From Alphaproteobacteria bacterium (GTDB lineage Bacteria; Pseudomonadota; Alphaproteobacteria; Reyranellales; Reyranellaceae): a stretch of 6,688 bases of DNA. The position numbers and the translations under genes were made by a program. The notes beneath the pieces are model-generated. The model ran no database searches, was not told the origin of the DNA, and saw only the letters and a list, made by a program, of their open reading frames with translations. The stretch spans positions 1 to 6,688 of the forward strand of contig VBAF01000094.1 in assembly GCA_005884705.1 (NCBI GenBank). The letters run 5' to 3'. This document shows, one piece after another, positions 1 to 5,958 of this stretch (positions are counted from its first letter, which is position 1; each line of letters opens with the position of its first letter).

Positions 1-138
1 AAGGACGGGCCGGTGCTGACCACGCGCGGCCGCCGGCTCTACGAGACGCTGCCGCGTGCGCTCGGCTCGACCACGAACGCCGACCAGGACACCCTGCTCG
101 ACTCGCTGTCGAAGGTCTTGCGCGAGGGCAAGCGCTAG
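1..138 (+). CDS. C-terminal end of a probable MarR-type winged-helix regulator (5' truncated)
   Basis: The frame is open from the first base of the window and ends with TAG at 136-138, giving 45 residues. It begins KDGPVLTTRGRRLYETLPRAL, and the end is a polar helix-forming tail (DTLLDSLSKVLREGKR). The pattern 'LTxxGRRLYExxLPR' after a short basic stretch resembles the part of MarR-family regulators that runs from the wing strand into the C-terminal dimerisation helices, which would make this a DNA-binding transcription factor. The recognition helix lies outside the window, so the family call is inference. The next gene starts 20 bp downstream on the same strand, so the two may be co-transcribed. 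Other winged-helix families (PadR, HxlR) remain possible. Confidence 0.5.
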   Translation, partial: KDGPVLTTRGRRLYETLPRALGSTTNADQDTLLDSLSKVLREGKR

Positions 139-158
139 ACGCCGCCGCGGCCTTGCCG

Positions 159-1031
159 ATGCCCGAGACAGCCTCCGTCACGATCGCCAGCGAGCAGCTT
201 CGCGCCACCTTCTCGAGCCTCGGCGCCGAGCTGGTGCGGCTGCAAGGCGCGGCCGGCGTCGAGCTGTTGTGGAGCGGCGATCCCGCCGTTTGGGCCGGCC
301 GTTCGCCGCTGCTGTTCCCAATCGTCGGCGGCGTGAAGGACGATCGCATCTCGGTCGGCGGCAAGGCCTATCCCCTGTCGCGCCATGGCTTCGCGCGCAC
401 CTCGACCTTCGAGCTGATCGACGCGCAGCCGTCGCGCTGCCTGTGGCGCCTGCGCGCGAACGAGGAAACCCGCGCTCGCTATCCCTTCGCGTTCCGGCTC
501 GATGTCGCCTACGCGGTCGACGGCAATCGGCTGACGCTCGCCGCCACGGTCGCCAATGAAGGCGACGGCCCGATGCCCGCCTCGTTCGGTTTCCATCCGG
601 CGTTTCGCTGGCCGCTCTCGCCATCGCTGCCGCGCGAGCAGCACGAGATCCGCTTCGACAAGCGCGAGCGCGCACCAATCCGGCGACTGAACAATGGCCT
701 GTTGGGAGAGGCGGTGCCCTCGCCGGTCCAGGGCGACCGCATGGTGTTGGCCGACTCGCTGTTCGCTGAGGATGCCCTGATCTGGGACCGGCTGCAGAGC
801 CGCAGCCTCAGCTACGGCGGTCCGACGGGCCCTTCGCTGCGGCTCGATTTCCCGGACATGCCGCATCTTGGGATCTGGTCCAAGCCCGGCGCCGGCTTCG
901 TCTGCCTGGAGCCCTGGCAGGGCTTCGCCAGCCCGGTCGGTTTCGATGGCGAACTGGCGGAAAAGCCCGGGATTATCGTGGTCTCGGCGGGCTCGACGCG
1001 AGATTTCACGCTGACGGTCACCGTCCTTTAG
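159..1031 (+). CDS. Aldose 1-epimerase (mutarotase) family protein, LacX-like
   Basis: This 290-aa protein belongs to the galactose-mutarotase-like beta-sandwich family, whose members interconvert alpha and beta anomers of free sugars or sugar phosphates in the cytoplasm. It has no signal peptide. Expected landmarks are in order: N-terminal strands ending in ELLWSGDPAVW (35-45), the R-S-P-L-L-F-P segment (48-54), His76 in RHGFAR, His146 in FGFHPAFRW and Glu251 in CLEPWQG. Two histidines and a late glutamate are the acid/base pattern of GalM-type epimerases. Overall size and the GFHPxF motif fit the LacX-like branch rather than classical GalM (about 340 aa). I chose the ATG at 159; a TTG at 153 would add two residues, and neither has a clear Shine-Dalgarno sequence, suggesting translation coupled to the gene 20 bp upstream. 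The true sugar substrate is unknown. Confidence 0.88.
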   Translation: MPETASVTIASEQLRATFSSLGAELVRLQGAAGVELLWSGDPAVWAGRSPLLFPIVGGVKDDRISVGGKAYPLSRHGFARTSTFELIDAQPSRCLWRLRANEETRARYPFAFRLDVAYAVDGNRLTLAATVANEGDGPMPASFGFHPAFRWPLSPSLPREQHEIRFDKRERAPIRRLNNGLLGEAVPSPVQGDRMVLADSLFAEDALIWDRLQSRSLSYGGPTGPSLRLDFPDMPHLGIWSKPGAGFVCLEPWQGFASPVGFDGELAEKPGIIVVSAGSTRDFTLTVTVL

Positions 1032-1101
1032 CCCCAAATCGTGCACGGAAAAGTCACTGTTCGCCATGCAACTGGCAGGGTTTAAAGGGAGTTGTTAGGG
1101 C

Positions 1102-1275
1102 ATGCGTCAGCCCTCCACTCCGCGCACCGTTGCGCTTGGCCGTCAGTTGGCCGAATGGCAAGAGCCGCTCGACGACGATCCCGCCGTCGAGGAGGCCGTC
1201 ATGCGCATGCTGAAGTCGCTCGACCGCTACCTGCAGCGCGATCAGCGGCCGCAGGAAAGCCATGCCGGCATCTAG
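1102..1275 (+). CDS. Small hypothetical protein (57 aa)
   Basis: This is a short open frame starting MRQPSTPRTVALGRQLAEWQ. It has an acidic middle (PLDDDPAVEE) and a helix-forming stretch (AVMRMLKSLDRYLQRDQRP). Support for it being real: a GGGAG at 1087-1091 sits 10 nt before the ATG, codons mostly end in G or C like its neighbours, and the frame ends exactly where the convergent gene ends, using the same CTAG. It has no signal peptide, membrane segment or recognised domain. I do not recognise the family. It lies 70 bp after the epimerase and could be the last gene of that transcript. A chance frame cannot be excluded at this length. Confidence 0.5.
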   Translation: MRQPSTPRTVALGRQLAEWQEPLDDDPAVEEAVMRMLKSLDRYLQRDQRPQESHAGI

Positions 1276-1562
1276 CCGCGCGGCGGCAGGCTGAATCCGT
1301 TTCTCCTGAGCTGATCTTCCAGCACCGCGATCGCCTCGGCGACACGGCCGCTGTTGCATTGCGTGACGGCGACCTGCGCTGACAAAGGGCTGCGCCGATA
1401 GTCGCCACGCGGCGAGGCGTTCGACCTGCCGAGATAGTGCTCGTAAATCGCGCCGAGCCGATTGCAATAGTCGCGATCGGCATACCCGACCGGAGTCTGG
1501 GCCTGGGCGGCGAGCGGAAGCGTGAGCAGCCCGATCACCACCAGTCGCAGTGAACGTCTCAT
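1272..1562 (-). CDS. Exported small hypothetical protein with two cysteines (96 aa)
   Basis: The protein begins MRRSLRLVVIGLLTLPLAAQAQ: a basic start, hydrophobic core and AQA-Q cleavage site, so a Sec signal peptide of about 21 residues is likely and the mature part (about 75 aa) would be periplasmic. The mature region has two cysteines, Cys33 (DRDYCNRLG) and Cys69 (VTQCNSG), which could form a disulfide, a tyrosine-rich segment (IYEHYLG, 39-45), and a C-terminal helix (RVAEAIAVLEDQLRRNG). AGAGGTG ends five bases before the ATG and makes a strong ribosome binding site, which fixes the start. No known domain is recognised. The gene follows the TRAP-type binding protein gene on the same strand across the palindromic element. 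Its stop overlaps the stop of the convergent 57-aa gene. Confidence 0.75.
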   Translation of the reverse strand: MRRSLRLVVIGLLTLPLAAQAQTPVGYADRDYCNRLGAIYEHYLGRSNASPRGDYRRSPLSAQVAVTQCNSGRVAEAIAVLEDQLRRNGFSLPPRG

Positions 1563-1613
1563 GGTTCACCTCTTGCCCGGCTGATGTAGGAAGCGGCGGC
1601 GCCGGGTGCTAGA

Positions 1614-1653
1614 GCATATTCCGTCCGGCTGGAATCAGCCGGACGGAATATGC
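1614..1653. repeat. Hairpin 1 of the palindromic element (18-bp perfect arms)
   Basis: The arms at 1614-1631 and 1636-1653 are perfectly complementary over 18 bp, beginning GCATATTCCG and closing with a 4-nt GAAT loop. There is no T-run on either side, so it is not a standard intrinsic terminator. Confidence 0.9.
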
Positions 1654-1682
1654 CCTGTGGGATCAGTATCGCCGGTGCGCGC

Positions 1683-1728
1683 ATTTCCGATCAGATGGAA
1701 CCGCGAGCGGTTCCATCTGATCGGAAAT
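1683..1728. repeat. Hairpin 2 of the palindromic element (22-bp perfect arms)
   Basis: The arms at 1683-1704 and 1707-1728 are perfectly complementary over 22 bp around a central GA. The folded stem would probably open to 21 bp with a CGAG tetraloop. It starts only 4 bases after the stop codon of the TRAP binding protein gene, so in that transcript it would form a very stable 3' structure. It could block 3' exonucleases or weakly terminate, although no U-tract follows. Confidence 0.9.
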
Positions 1729-1732
1729 CGCT

Positions 1733-2824
1733 CTAGCGGGTCTCCGAGCGATAGACCGCGAATTCAGCCCGTGTGTCGGCGATCGAGAACCAGCGATGCT
1801 GGTTGGCGCGGAAGGCGCGCCAGTTGGTCAGCACCTTCTTGAATTGCGCGTCCGCCGCGGCCTCCTCGTCGAGCACGGTTTCGAGGGCGACGCGCAGCGC
1901 CTTGATGATCTCCTCCGACAGCACCGAGAGCTGCGTGCCCGCCGCCACCAGGCGCGCGATCGCCTCGGCGTTCTTGGCGTCGTAGGAGGCGAGCATCTCC
2001 TGCATGGCGTAGGAGCAGGCGTAGCGCAGCGCCGCCTGGTAGCGCGGCGGCAGCGAGGCCCAGGCTTTCTTGCCGACCATCAACACGTTGATCGCCTCGA
2101 GCTCCATCACGCCCGGCGTGTAGTAGTACTTGGCGACCTTGTTGAAGCCGAGCTTCTCGTCGTCGTACGGGCCGACCCACTCGCAGGCGTCGATCGTGCC
2201 GCGCTCGAGCGCCGGATAGATGTCGCCGCCGGCGATCTGTTGCGGGATGGCGCCGAGCTTGGCCATCACCTTGCCGCCGAAGCCGGCGGTCCGCATCTTC
2301 AGGCCCTCGAAGTCCTTTGGCGTCTTCAATTCCTTGCGGAACCAGCCGAACATCTGGCCGCCGGTCTGGCCCGACGGCAGGGCGACGACGCCAAAGCCAT
2401 CGTAGATCTCGTTCATCAGCTTGCGGCCGTCGCCGAACATCATCCAGGCATTGTGCATGCGCGGCGTCAGGCCGAACGGCACCGACCCGTCGAAGATCAG
2501 CGCTGGGCTCTTGCCGATATAATAGCCGGTGTAGGTCTGGCCGCATTCGACGGTGTCGTTGCCCACCGCATCCATCACCTGCAAGCCGGGCACGATCTCT
2601 CCGGCGCCGAACGCCTGGAGGGCGAATTTGCCGTCGGTCAATTCGCCGGTGACGCGCGCGATGGTAAGCGCCGCGCCATAAAGCGTGTCGAGGCTCTTGG
2701 GAAAGCTCGACGTCAGGCGCCATTTGATGGTCGGATCGCCCTGCGCGATCGCCGGCGCCGCGAGCGTGCTCGCGGCCACGGTCGCGGCGGCAGCGGGCAG
2801 GAAGTGGCGGCGCGATACGGCCAT
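1733..2824 (-). CDS. dctP: TRAP transporter periplasmic substrate-binding protein, DctP/TakP-like
   Basis: This 363-aa protein is the extracytoplasmic receptor of a tripartite ATP-independent periplasmic transporter, which captures organic acids for a sodium- or proton-driven DctQM permease. The N-terminus has a twin-arginine-like leader (SRRHFL at 4-9, hydrophobic run, cleavage near AIA-Q), and IKWRLTSSFPKS (33-44) starts the mature domain. KMRTAGFGG holds Arg178, in the place of the family arginine that pairs with the substrate carboxylate. Glu215-Trp216 in DACEWVGPYDD are typical of TakP-like members that bind 2-oxo acids with a cation. Length is normal. The ATG at 2824 has GGAGGA ending seven bases upstream. 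It lies 32 bp after the dehydrogenase gene and is probably in its operon. No DctQ or DctM gene is visible in the window. The ligand is likely a carboxylate but cannot be named. Confidence 0.93.
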   Translation of the reverse strand: MAVSRRHFLPAAAATVAASTLAAPAIAQGDPTIKWRLTSSFPKSLDTLYGAALTIARVTGELTDGKFALQAFGAGEIVPGLQVMDAVGNDTVECGQTYTGYYIGKSPALIFDGSVPFGLTPRMHNAWMMFGDGRKLMNEIYDGFGVVALPSGQTGGQMFGWFRKELKTPKDFEGLKMRTAGFGGKVMAKLGAIPQQIAGGDIYPALERGTIDACEWVGPYDDEKLGFNKVAKYYYTPGVMELEAINVLMVGKKAWASLPPRYQAALRYACSYAMQEMLASYDAKNAEAIARLVAAGTQLSVLSEEIIKALRVALETVLDEEAAADAQFKKVLTNWRAFRANQHRWFSIADTRAEFAVYRSETR

Positions 2825-2856
2825 GGTCGTCTCCTCCAAATTTATTGGGCGAGAGA

Positions 2857-3638
2857 CTACGCCGCGCTCCATCCGCCGTCGATGGAAATGGCCGCGCCGG
2901 TGATGTCCGCGCCATCCGGCCCGCACAGGAAGGCGACCAGGCCGGCGATCCGCTCGGGCGCCACGAACCGGCCCGACGGCTGCCGCGAGCCCATAAATTC
3001 CTTTTCCGCCTCGGCGCGAGGCAGGTTGCTCTCCGCCATGAACGCAGCGAAGCGCTGCTCGATCGACGGCGTCGGCGAGGAACCGGGGCAGATCGCGTTG
3101 CAGGTGATGTTCTGCCCCGCGGTCTCCAGTGCCACTGCGCGGGTGAAGCCGATCATCGCCGTCTTGGTCGTCACGTAGTCGATCCGGTTCACGACGGCGC
3201 GCAGGCCATAGATCGACGCCATGTTGACGATGCGGCCGAAGTCGCGCTGGCGCATGCCGGGCAGCGCCAGCCGGGTGGTGTGGAAGGCCGAGGACAGGTT
3301 GACCGCCAGCGCATGGTCCCAGTCCTGCGGCTTGAACTGCTCGATCGGCGCGAAGTAGCGAACGACTGCGTTGTTCACCAGGATGTCGACGCCACCGAGC
3401 TCGGCGATCGTCGTCTCGACCAGGCCCGCGACCTGCCCCGGGTCGGCGAGATCGGCGCATCGAACAGCACGCGCACGCCATGCGCCTCGGCGAGGCGCCT
3501 GCGCTTGGCCTCGATCTCGTCGAGCTTGCCGAGGCCGTTCAGCATGACGTTGCAGCCGAGCGCGGCGAGCCGCGTCGCGATGGCGAGCCCGATGCCCTGC
3601 GTCGAGCCGGTCACAAGGGCCGATTTGCCTGTCAGCAT
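2857..3638 (-). pseudogene. BdhA-like short-chain dehydrogenase/reductase, interrupted by one frameshift
   Basis: Restoring one base near 3455 gives a 260-aa SDR that aligns end to end with D-3-hydroxybutyrate dehydrogenases. The 5' part (ATG at 3638, GAGAGGA just upstream) encodes MLTGKSALVTGSTQGIG with the nucleotide loop at 10-17. After residue 61 the frame changes, and the rest (DLADPGQVAGLVE onward) runs to TAG at 2857-2859. In composite numbering the catalytic residues are Asn114, Ser142, Tyr155 and Lys159 (YVTTK), and the end is SIDGGWSAA. As written, the first frame ends at 3375 after 87 residues, the last 25 or so unrelated to SDRs. The missing base may be a sequencing slip (GCGGCC read as GCGCC) or a true mutation; the rest is well preserved. 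Several substrate-pocket residues differ from characterised BdhA, so the substrate may not be 3-hydroxybutyrate. It precedes the TRAP binding protein gene by 32 bp. Confidence 0.85.
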
Positions 3639-3689
3639 GGTTCCTCTCGGATGCTAGCTTAGCAGCCAACCAAGCGAGTGGAGGAGACA
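3639..3689. promoter_or_regulatory. Short divergent intergenic region between the two dehydrogenase genes
   Basis: Only 51 bp separate the ATG of the SDR gene (-) from the ATG of the beta-hydroxyacid dehydrogenase gene (+). Each end is occupied by a ribosome binding site (GAGAGGA leftward, GGAGGAG rightward at 3680-3686). Promoters for both directions would be expected to overlap each other or the start of the coding regions. A short palindromic motif, GCTA-GCT-TAGC at 3653-3663, lies near the centre and could be half of an operator. I could not assign convincing -35 and -10 boxes. Confidence 0.4.
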
Positions 3690-4577
3690 ATGGCGTTGCT
3701 GGGCTTCATCGGCGTGGGACGCATGGGCGGGCCGATGGCCTCGCGGCTGCTCGATGCGGGGCACCAGCTCTGCATCTACGACCTCTCCGCCGAGGCGACC
3801 AGGCCGTTCGCCGCGCGCGGCGCGACCATCGCCGGCTCGCCCGCCGAAGTCGCCTCGCAAGCGGAGATCGTGCTGGTCAGCCTGCCGACGCCCGACATCG
3901 TGCGCACCGTGGCGCTGGGCGGCAACGACGGCGTGATCAACGGTACCAAGGTGCGGCTGATGGTCGACCTCTCGACCACCGGCCCCGGTGTCGCCACCGA
4001 AGTGGCGAGCCGGCTCATGCCGCGCATCGGCTGGGTCGATGCGCCGGTGAGCGGCGGCGTCACCGGTGCCCGGGCCGGCACACTCGCCGTCATGGTCTCC
4101 TGCCCGAAGAAGACCTTCGACGAGGTCGAGCCGGTACTGAAGACCTTTGGCAAGATCTTCTTCACCGGCGAAAAGCCAGGCTTGGCGCAGAGCGCCAAGC
4201 TCGCCAACAATCTGCTCGCCGCGACGGCGCTGGTCGCGACCTCCGAGGCGATGGCGATGGGCGTCAAGGCCGGCCTCGATCCGAAGGTGCTGCTCGACAT
4301 CATCAACGCATCGAGCGGCCGCAACAGCGCCACCCAGGACAAGTTCCCGCGCGCCATCCTGCCCCGCACCTTCGACTTCGGCTTCGCGACCGGCCTGTCC
4401 TACAAGGACGTGCGGCTGTGCGTCGAGGAAGCCGAGGCGATGGGCGTGCCGATGGTCGTGGGCTCCGCCGTGCGCGAGATGCTCGCCATCACGCGGGCGC
4501 GCTTCGGCGCGGACTCCGATTTCACCCACATCGCGAAACTGCTGGAGGAATGGGCGGGGATCGAATTTCGCGGCTGA
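3690..4577 (+). CDS. NAD-dependent beta-hydroxyacid dehydrogenase (3-hydroxyisobutyrate/tartronate semialdehyde reductase family)
   Basis: This 295-aa cytoplasmic enzyme is of the family that oxidises beta-hydroxy acids to semialdehydes or the reverse (HIBADH, GarR/GlxR). The Rossmann motif GFIGVGRMG is at 5-13; Asp31 at the end of the second strand (CIYDLS) favours NAD over NADP. The substrate loop DAPVSGG is at 117-123, and the catalytic lysine is Lys170 in KLANNLLAA, with Asn174 four residues on. The C-terminal helical domain (KDVRLCVEEAEAMGVPMVV) is complete and length is normal. The ATG at 3690 follows GGAGGAG at 3680-3686; a GTG at 3678 is in frame but would cover that site. It is divergent from the SDR gene and 63 bp ahead of the ABC binding protein gene, suggesting it processes an imported hydroxy acid. 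Family identity is firm; the exact substrate is not. Confidence 0.93.
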   Translation: MALLGFIGVGRMGGPMASRLLDAGHQLCIYDLSAEATRPFAARGATIAGSPAEVASQAEIVLVSLPTPDIVRTVALGGNDGVINGTKVRLMVDLSTTGPGVATEVASRLMPRIGWVDAPVSGGVTGARAGTLAVMVSCPKKTFDEVEPVLKTFGKIFFTGEKPGLAQSAKLANNLLAATALVATSEAMAMGVKAGLDPKVLLDIINASSGRNSATQDKFPRAILPRTFDFGFATGLSYKDVRLCVEEAEAMGVPMVVGSAVREMLAITRARFGADSDFTHIAKLLEEWAGIEFRG

Positions 4578-4640
4578 GGGCACGCATCTTGCACTCGAGA
4601 TATGCATCTGGGAGCATCGCGCGGATCAACGGAGGGCAAG

Positions 4641-5870
4641 ATGAAACGTCGTGACGTGTTGACTGCGGGCCTCGGGACCGTGGCGCTCGCCGCTCCTGCG
4701 ATCCGCCGGGCGAACGCCCAGGCGCTGAAGCCGCTGGTGATCGGCGGCTCGGTGCCGCTGACCGGCGCGGCGGCGGAGACCGGCCTCAACGTCAACAACG
4801 GCTACGTCACCGCGGCGACCTACATCAACGAGGTGCTGGGCGGCGTCGAGATCGCCGGCGAGAAGTACAAGATCGAACTCAAGCTGTTCGACGATGCGAG
4901 CGATCCGGCGCGCGCGACCACGCTGCTGCAGCGCCAGATCGACGAGGGCACCCAGTTGTTCCTCGGCTCCTTCGGCTCCAACATCGTGTTGCCGACGGCA
5001 GCGATCACCGAGCGCGCCAAGAAGCCGATGGTGCAGACCGGCGGCGGTTCGGACGCGATCTTCACCCGCGGCTACAAATACGTCTTCGGCATGTATCCGC
5101 GCGCCACGCGGCAGTTCGCGGCGGCGTCGGCGCTGTTCCAGACGCTGCAGCCCAAGCCGGCGAGCTACTCGGTAGTCTACAACAACGACGCCTTTTCCAA
5201 GACTGCGGCCGAGGGCGTGAAGCAGTCGTGCGACCAAGCCGGCTTCAAGCGGCTCGACGCCTTCGAGCTGCCCGCCAAGGTGACCGACGTATCGAGCGTG
5301 CTCGCCTCGGTGCGGGCCAATACGCCGGACATGCTGGTGTGCGTCGTGCACGACCAGGATTCGCTGCTGATTGCCCGCCAGATGGTGGCGACCAACACCA
5401 ACGTCAAGCTGCTGTACCAGGGGCTGGGCCCGCAGCTCGCCTCCTACCGCGAGGCGCTGGGCAAGTATTCCGAGTCGATCCTGTGCTCGACCTACTGGGA
5501 CGAGAGCGTTCCCTACAAGGACAAGTTCTTCGGCGACGCCAAGAAGTTCGGCGCCTACTACCGCAGCAAGTTCACGCGCCCGATCGCCTACCACGTGGCG
5601 GGCGCGGCGGCCTGCATCGAGACCTACGTGCTGGCCATGCAGGCGGCCAAGAGCACCAAGCCCGAGGCGGTGCGCGAGGCGCTCGCCGCCGCCGACTTCG
5701 AGACCTTCTACGCCCGCATCAAGTTCACGCCCGACGGCGACGGCGATCCACTGTCGCTCGGCGGCATGATCGGCCAGGTGCAGAAGGGCAAGCTCGAGAC
5801 GGTGTTCCCGATCGCTGCCAAGTCGGCCGAGCCGGTCTATCCCGCACCGACCTGGGACAAGAAGGCGTGA
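4641..5870 (+). CDS. Branched-chain amino acid-type (Liv/HAAT) ABC transporter substrate-binding protein
   Basis: This 409-aa protein is a type I periplasmic binding protein of the LivJ/LivK (Peripla_BP_6) family. A twin-arginine-like leader MKRRDVLTAGLG plus hydrophobic stretch ends near ANA-Q (about residue 26). The mature part opens with LVIGGSVPLTGAAAETG, the usual first strand and loop. Other landmarks are LKLFDDASDPARATTLLQRQI, LFLGSFGSN, the ligand-loop-like TGGGSD, and YSVVYNNDAFSKTAAEGVK at the start of the second lobe. The start at 4641 is chosen because GGAGGG lies 4 bases before it; an upstream in-frame ATG at 4602 would add a non-signal extension. A LivH-type permease follows, so it is the receptor of that importer. 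Despite the family name, members bind amino acids, amides, urea or aromatic acids; the neighbouring dehydrogenase suggests an organic acid, which is inference. Confidence 0.93.
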   Translation: MKRRDVLTAGLGTVALAAPAIRRANAQALKPLVIGGSVPLTGAAAETGLNVNNGYVTAATYINEVLGGVEIAGEKYKIELKLFDDASDPARATTLLQRQIDEGTQLFLGSFGSNIVLPTAAITERAKKPMVQTGGGSDAIFTRGYKYVFGMYPRATRQFAAASALFQTLQPKPASYSVVYNNDAFSKTAAEGVKQSCDQAGFKRLDAFELPAKVTDVSSVLASVRANTPDMLVCVVHDQDSLLIARQMVATNTNVKLLYQGLGPQLASYREALGKYSESILCSTYWDESVPYKDKFFGDAKKFGAYYRSKFTRPIAYHVAGAAACIETYVLAMQAAKSTKPEAVREALAAADFETFYARIKFTPDGDGDPLSLGGMIGQVQKGKLETVFPIAAKSAEPVYPAPTWDKKA

Positions 5871-5883
5871 TCGTCATTGGACC

Positions 5884-5901
5884 GCGCCACTCCTGTGGCG
5901 C
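5884..5901 (+). repeat. Intercistronic hairpin A after the binding protein gene
   Basis: GCGCCAC (5884-5890) and GTGGCGC (5895-5901) form a perfect 7-bp stem with loop TCCT, 13 bases after the binding protein stop codon. No T-run follows, so termination is not evident. Such hairpins commonly protect the upstream message for the abundant binding protein. Confidence 0.75.
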
Positions 5902-5919
5902 TCATGGTCTGACGAAGAT

Positions 5920-5958
5920 GCGCCACTTCGGCGAATTCACATTCGCCTTTAGTGGCGC
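5920..5958 (+). repeat. Intercistronic hairpin B immediately upstream of the permease gene
   Basis: Outer arms GCGCCACT (5920-5927) and AGTGGCGC (5951-5958) pair over 8 bp. Inner arms GGCGAAT (5930-5936) and ATTCGCC (5941-5947) pair over 7 bp around loop TCAC, with a small internal bulge between the two stems. The structure ends 6 bases before the permease ATG. Its outer arms share the 7-base core of hairpin A, so the four arms can pair in alternative combinations. Confidence 0.75.

Larger units (their letters stand above)
1608..1737. repeat. RIME-like palindromic intergenic element: two hairpins flanked by terminal inverted repeats
   Basis: The ends carry an 8-bp perfect inverted repeat, GCTAGAGC at 1608-1615 against GCTCTAGC at 1730-1737. 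The similarity continues inward for about eight more bases (ATATTCCG versus GATTTCCG). Inside are two long hairpins separated by about 29 bp. The architecture recalls the small non-autonomous mosaic elements (RIME type, often starting with AGAGCAT) scattered between genes in rhizobia; that identification is from memory of the family and needs a genome search. It contains no gene. Its right end provides the TAG of the TRAP binding protein, and any promoter for the 96-aa gene would have to lie in or beyond it. Confidence 0.75.

Noticed and set aside
135..1067. Long open frame of 310 codons on the - strand across the epimerase gene
   Set aside because: It is antisense to a clear family protein, has Arg/Ala/Gln-rich low-complexity composition and no domain; a typical high-GC shadow.
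1032..1101. Possible terminator or promoter between the epimerase and the 57-aa gene
   Set aside because: Only a 4-bp GCCA/TGGC inverted pair is visible and no convincing promoter boxes; nothing to support beyond the ribosome binding site at 1087-1091.
1614..1728. The two hairpins as standard rho-independent terminators
   Set aside because: Neither stem is followed by a T-run on either strand; they fit a palindromic repeat element better.
1796..3178. 460-codon + strand frame across the TRAP receptor and SDR genes
   Set aside because: Its product is Arg/Ala/His/Gly-rich with no recognisable domain, while the opposite strand encodes well-conserved proteins with ribosome binding sites.
2857..3690. 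Taking the 277-codon - strand frame as an intact dehydrogenase with a start at 3690
   Set aside because: Its first 75 or so residues are not SDR-like, and the true nucleotide-binding N-terminus is in the neighbouring frame starting at 3638 with a good ribosome binding site.
3654..4607. 317-codon - strand frame over the beta-hydroxyacid dehydrogenase gene
   Set aside because: Antisense shadow rich in Arg, His and Gly; the + strand carries all catalytic motifs.
4578..4640. Possible separate promoter or terminator between the dehydrogenase and the ABC binding protein gene
   Set aside because: The 63 bp hold a strong ribosome binding site but no clear hairpin with T-run or promoter boxes; same-strand operon is the simpler reading.
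4626..5594. 322-codon - strand frame over the ABC binding protein gene
   Set aside because: Antisense shadow without motifs or a suitable ribosome binding site.
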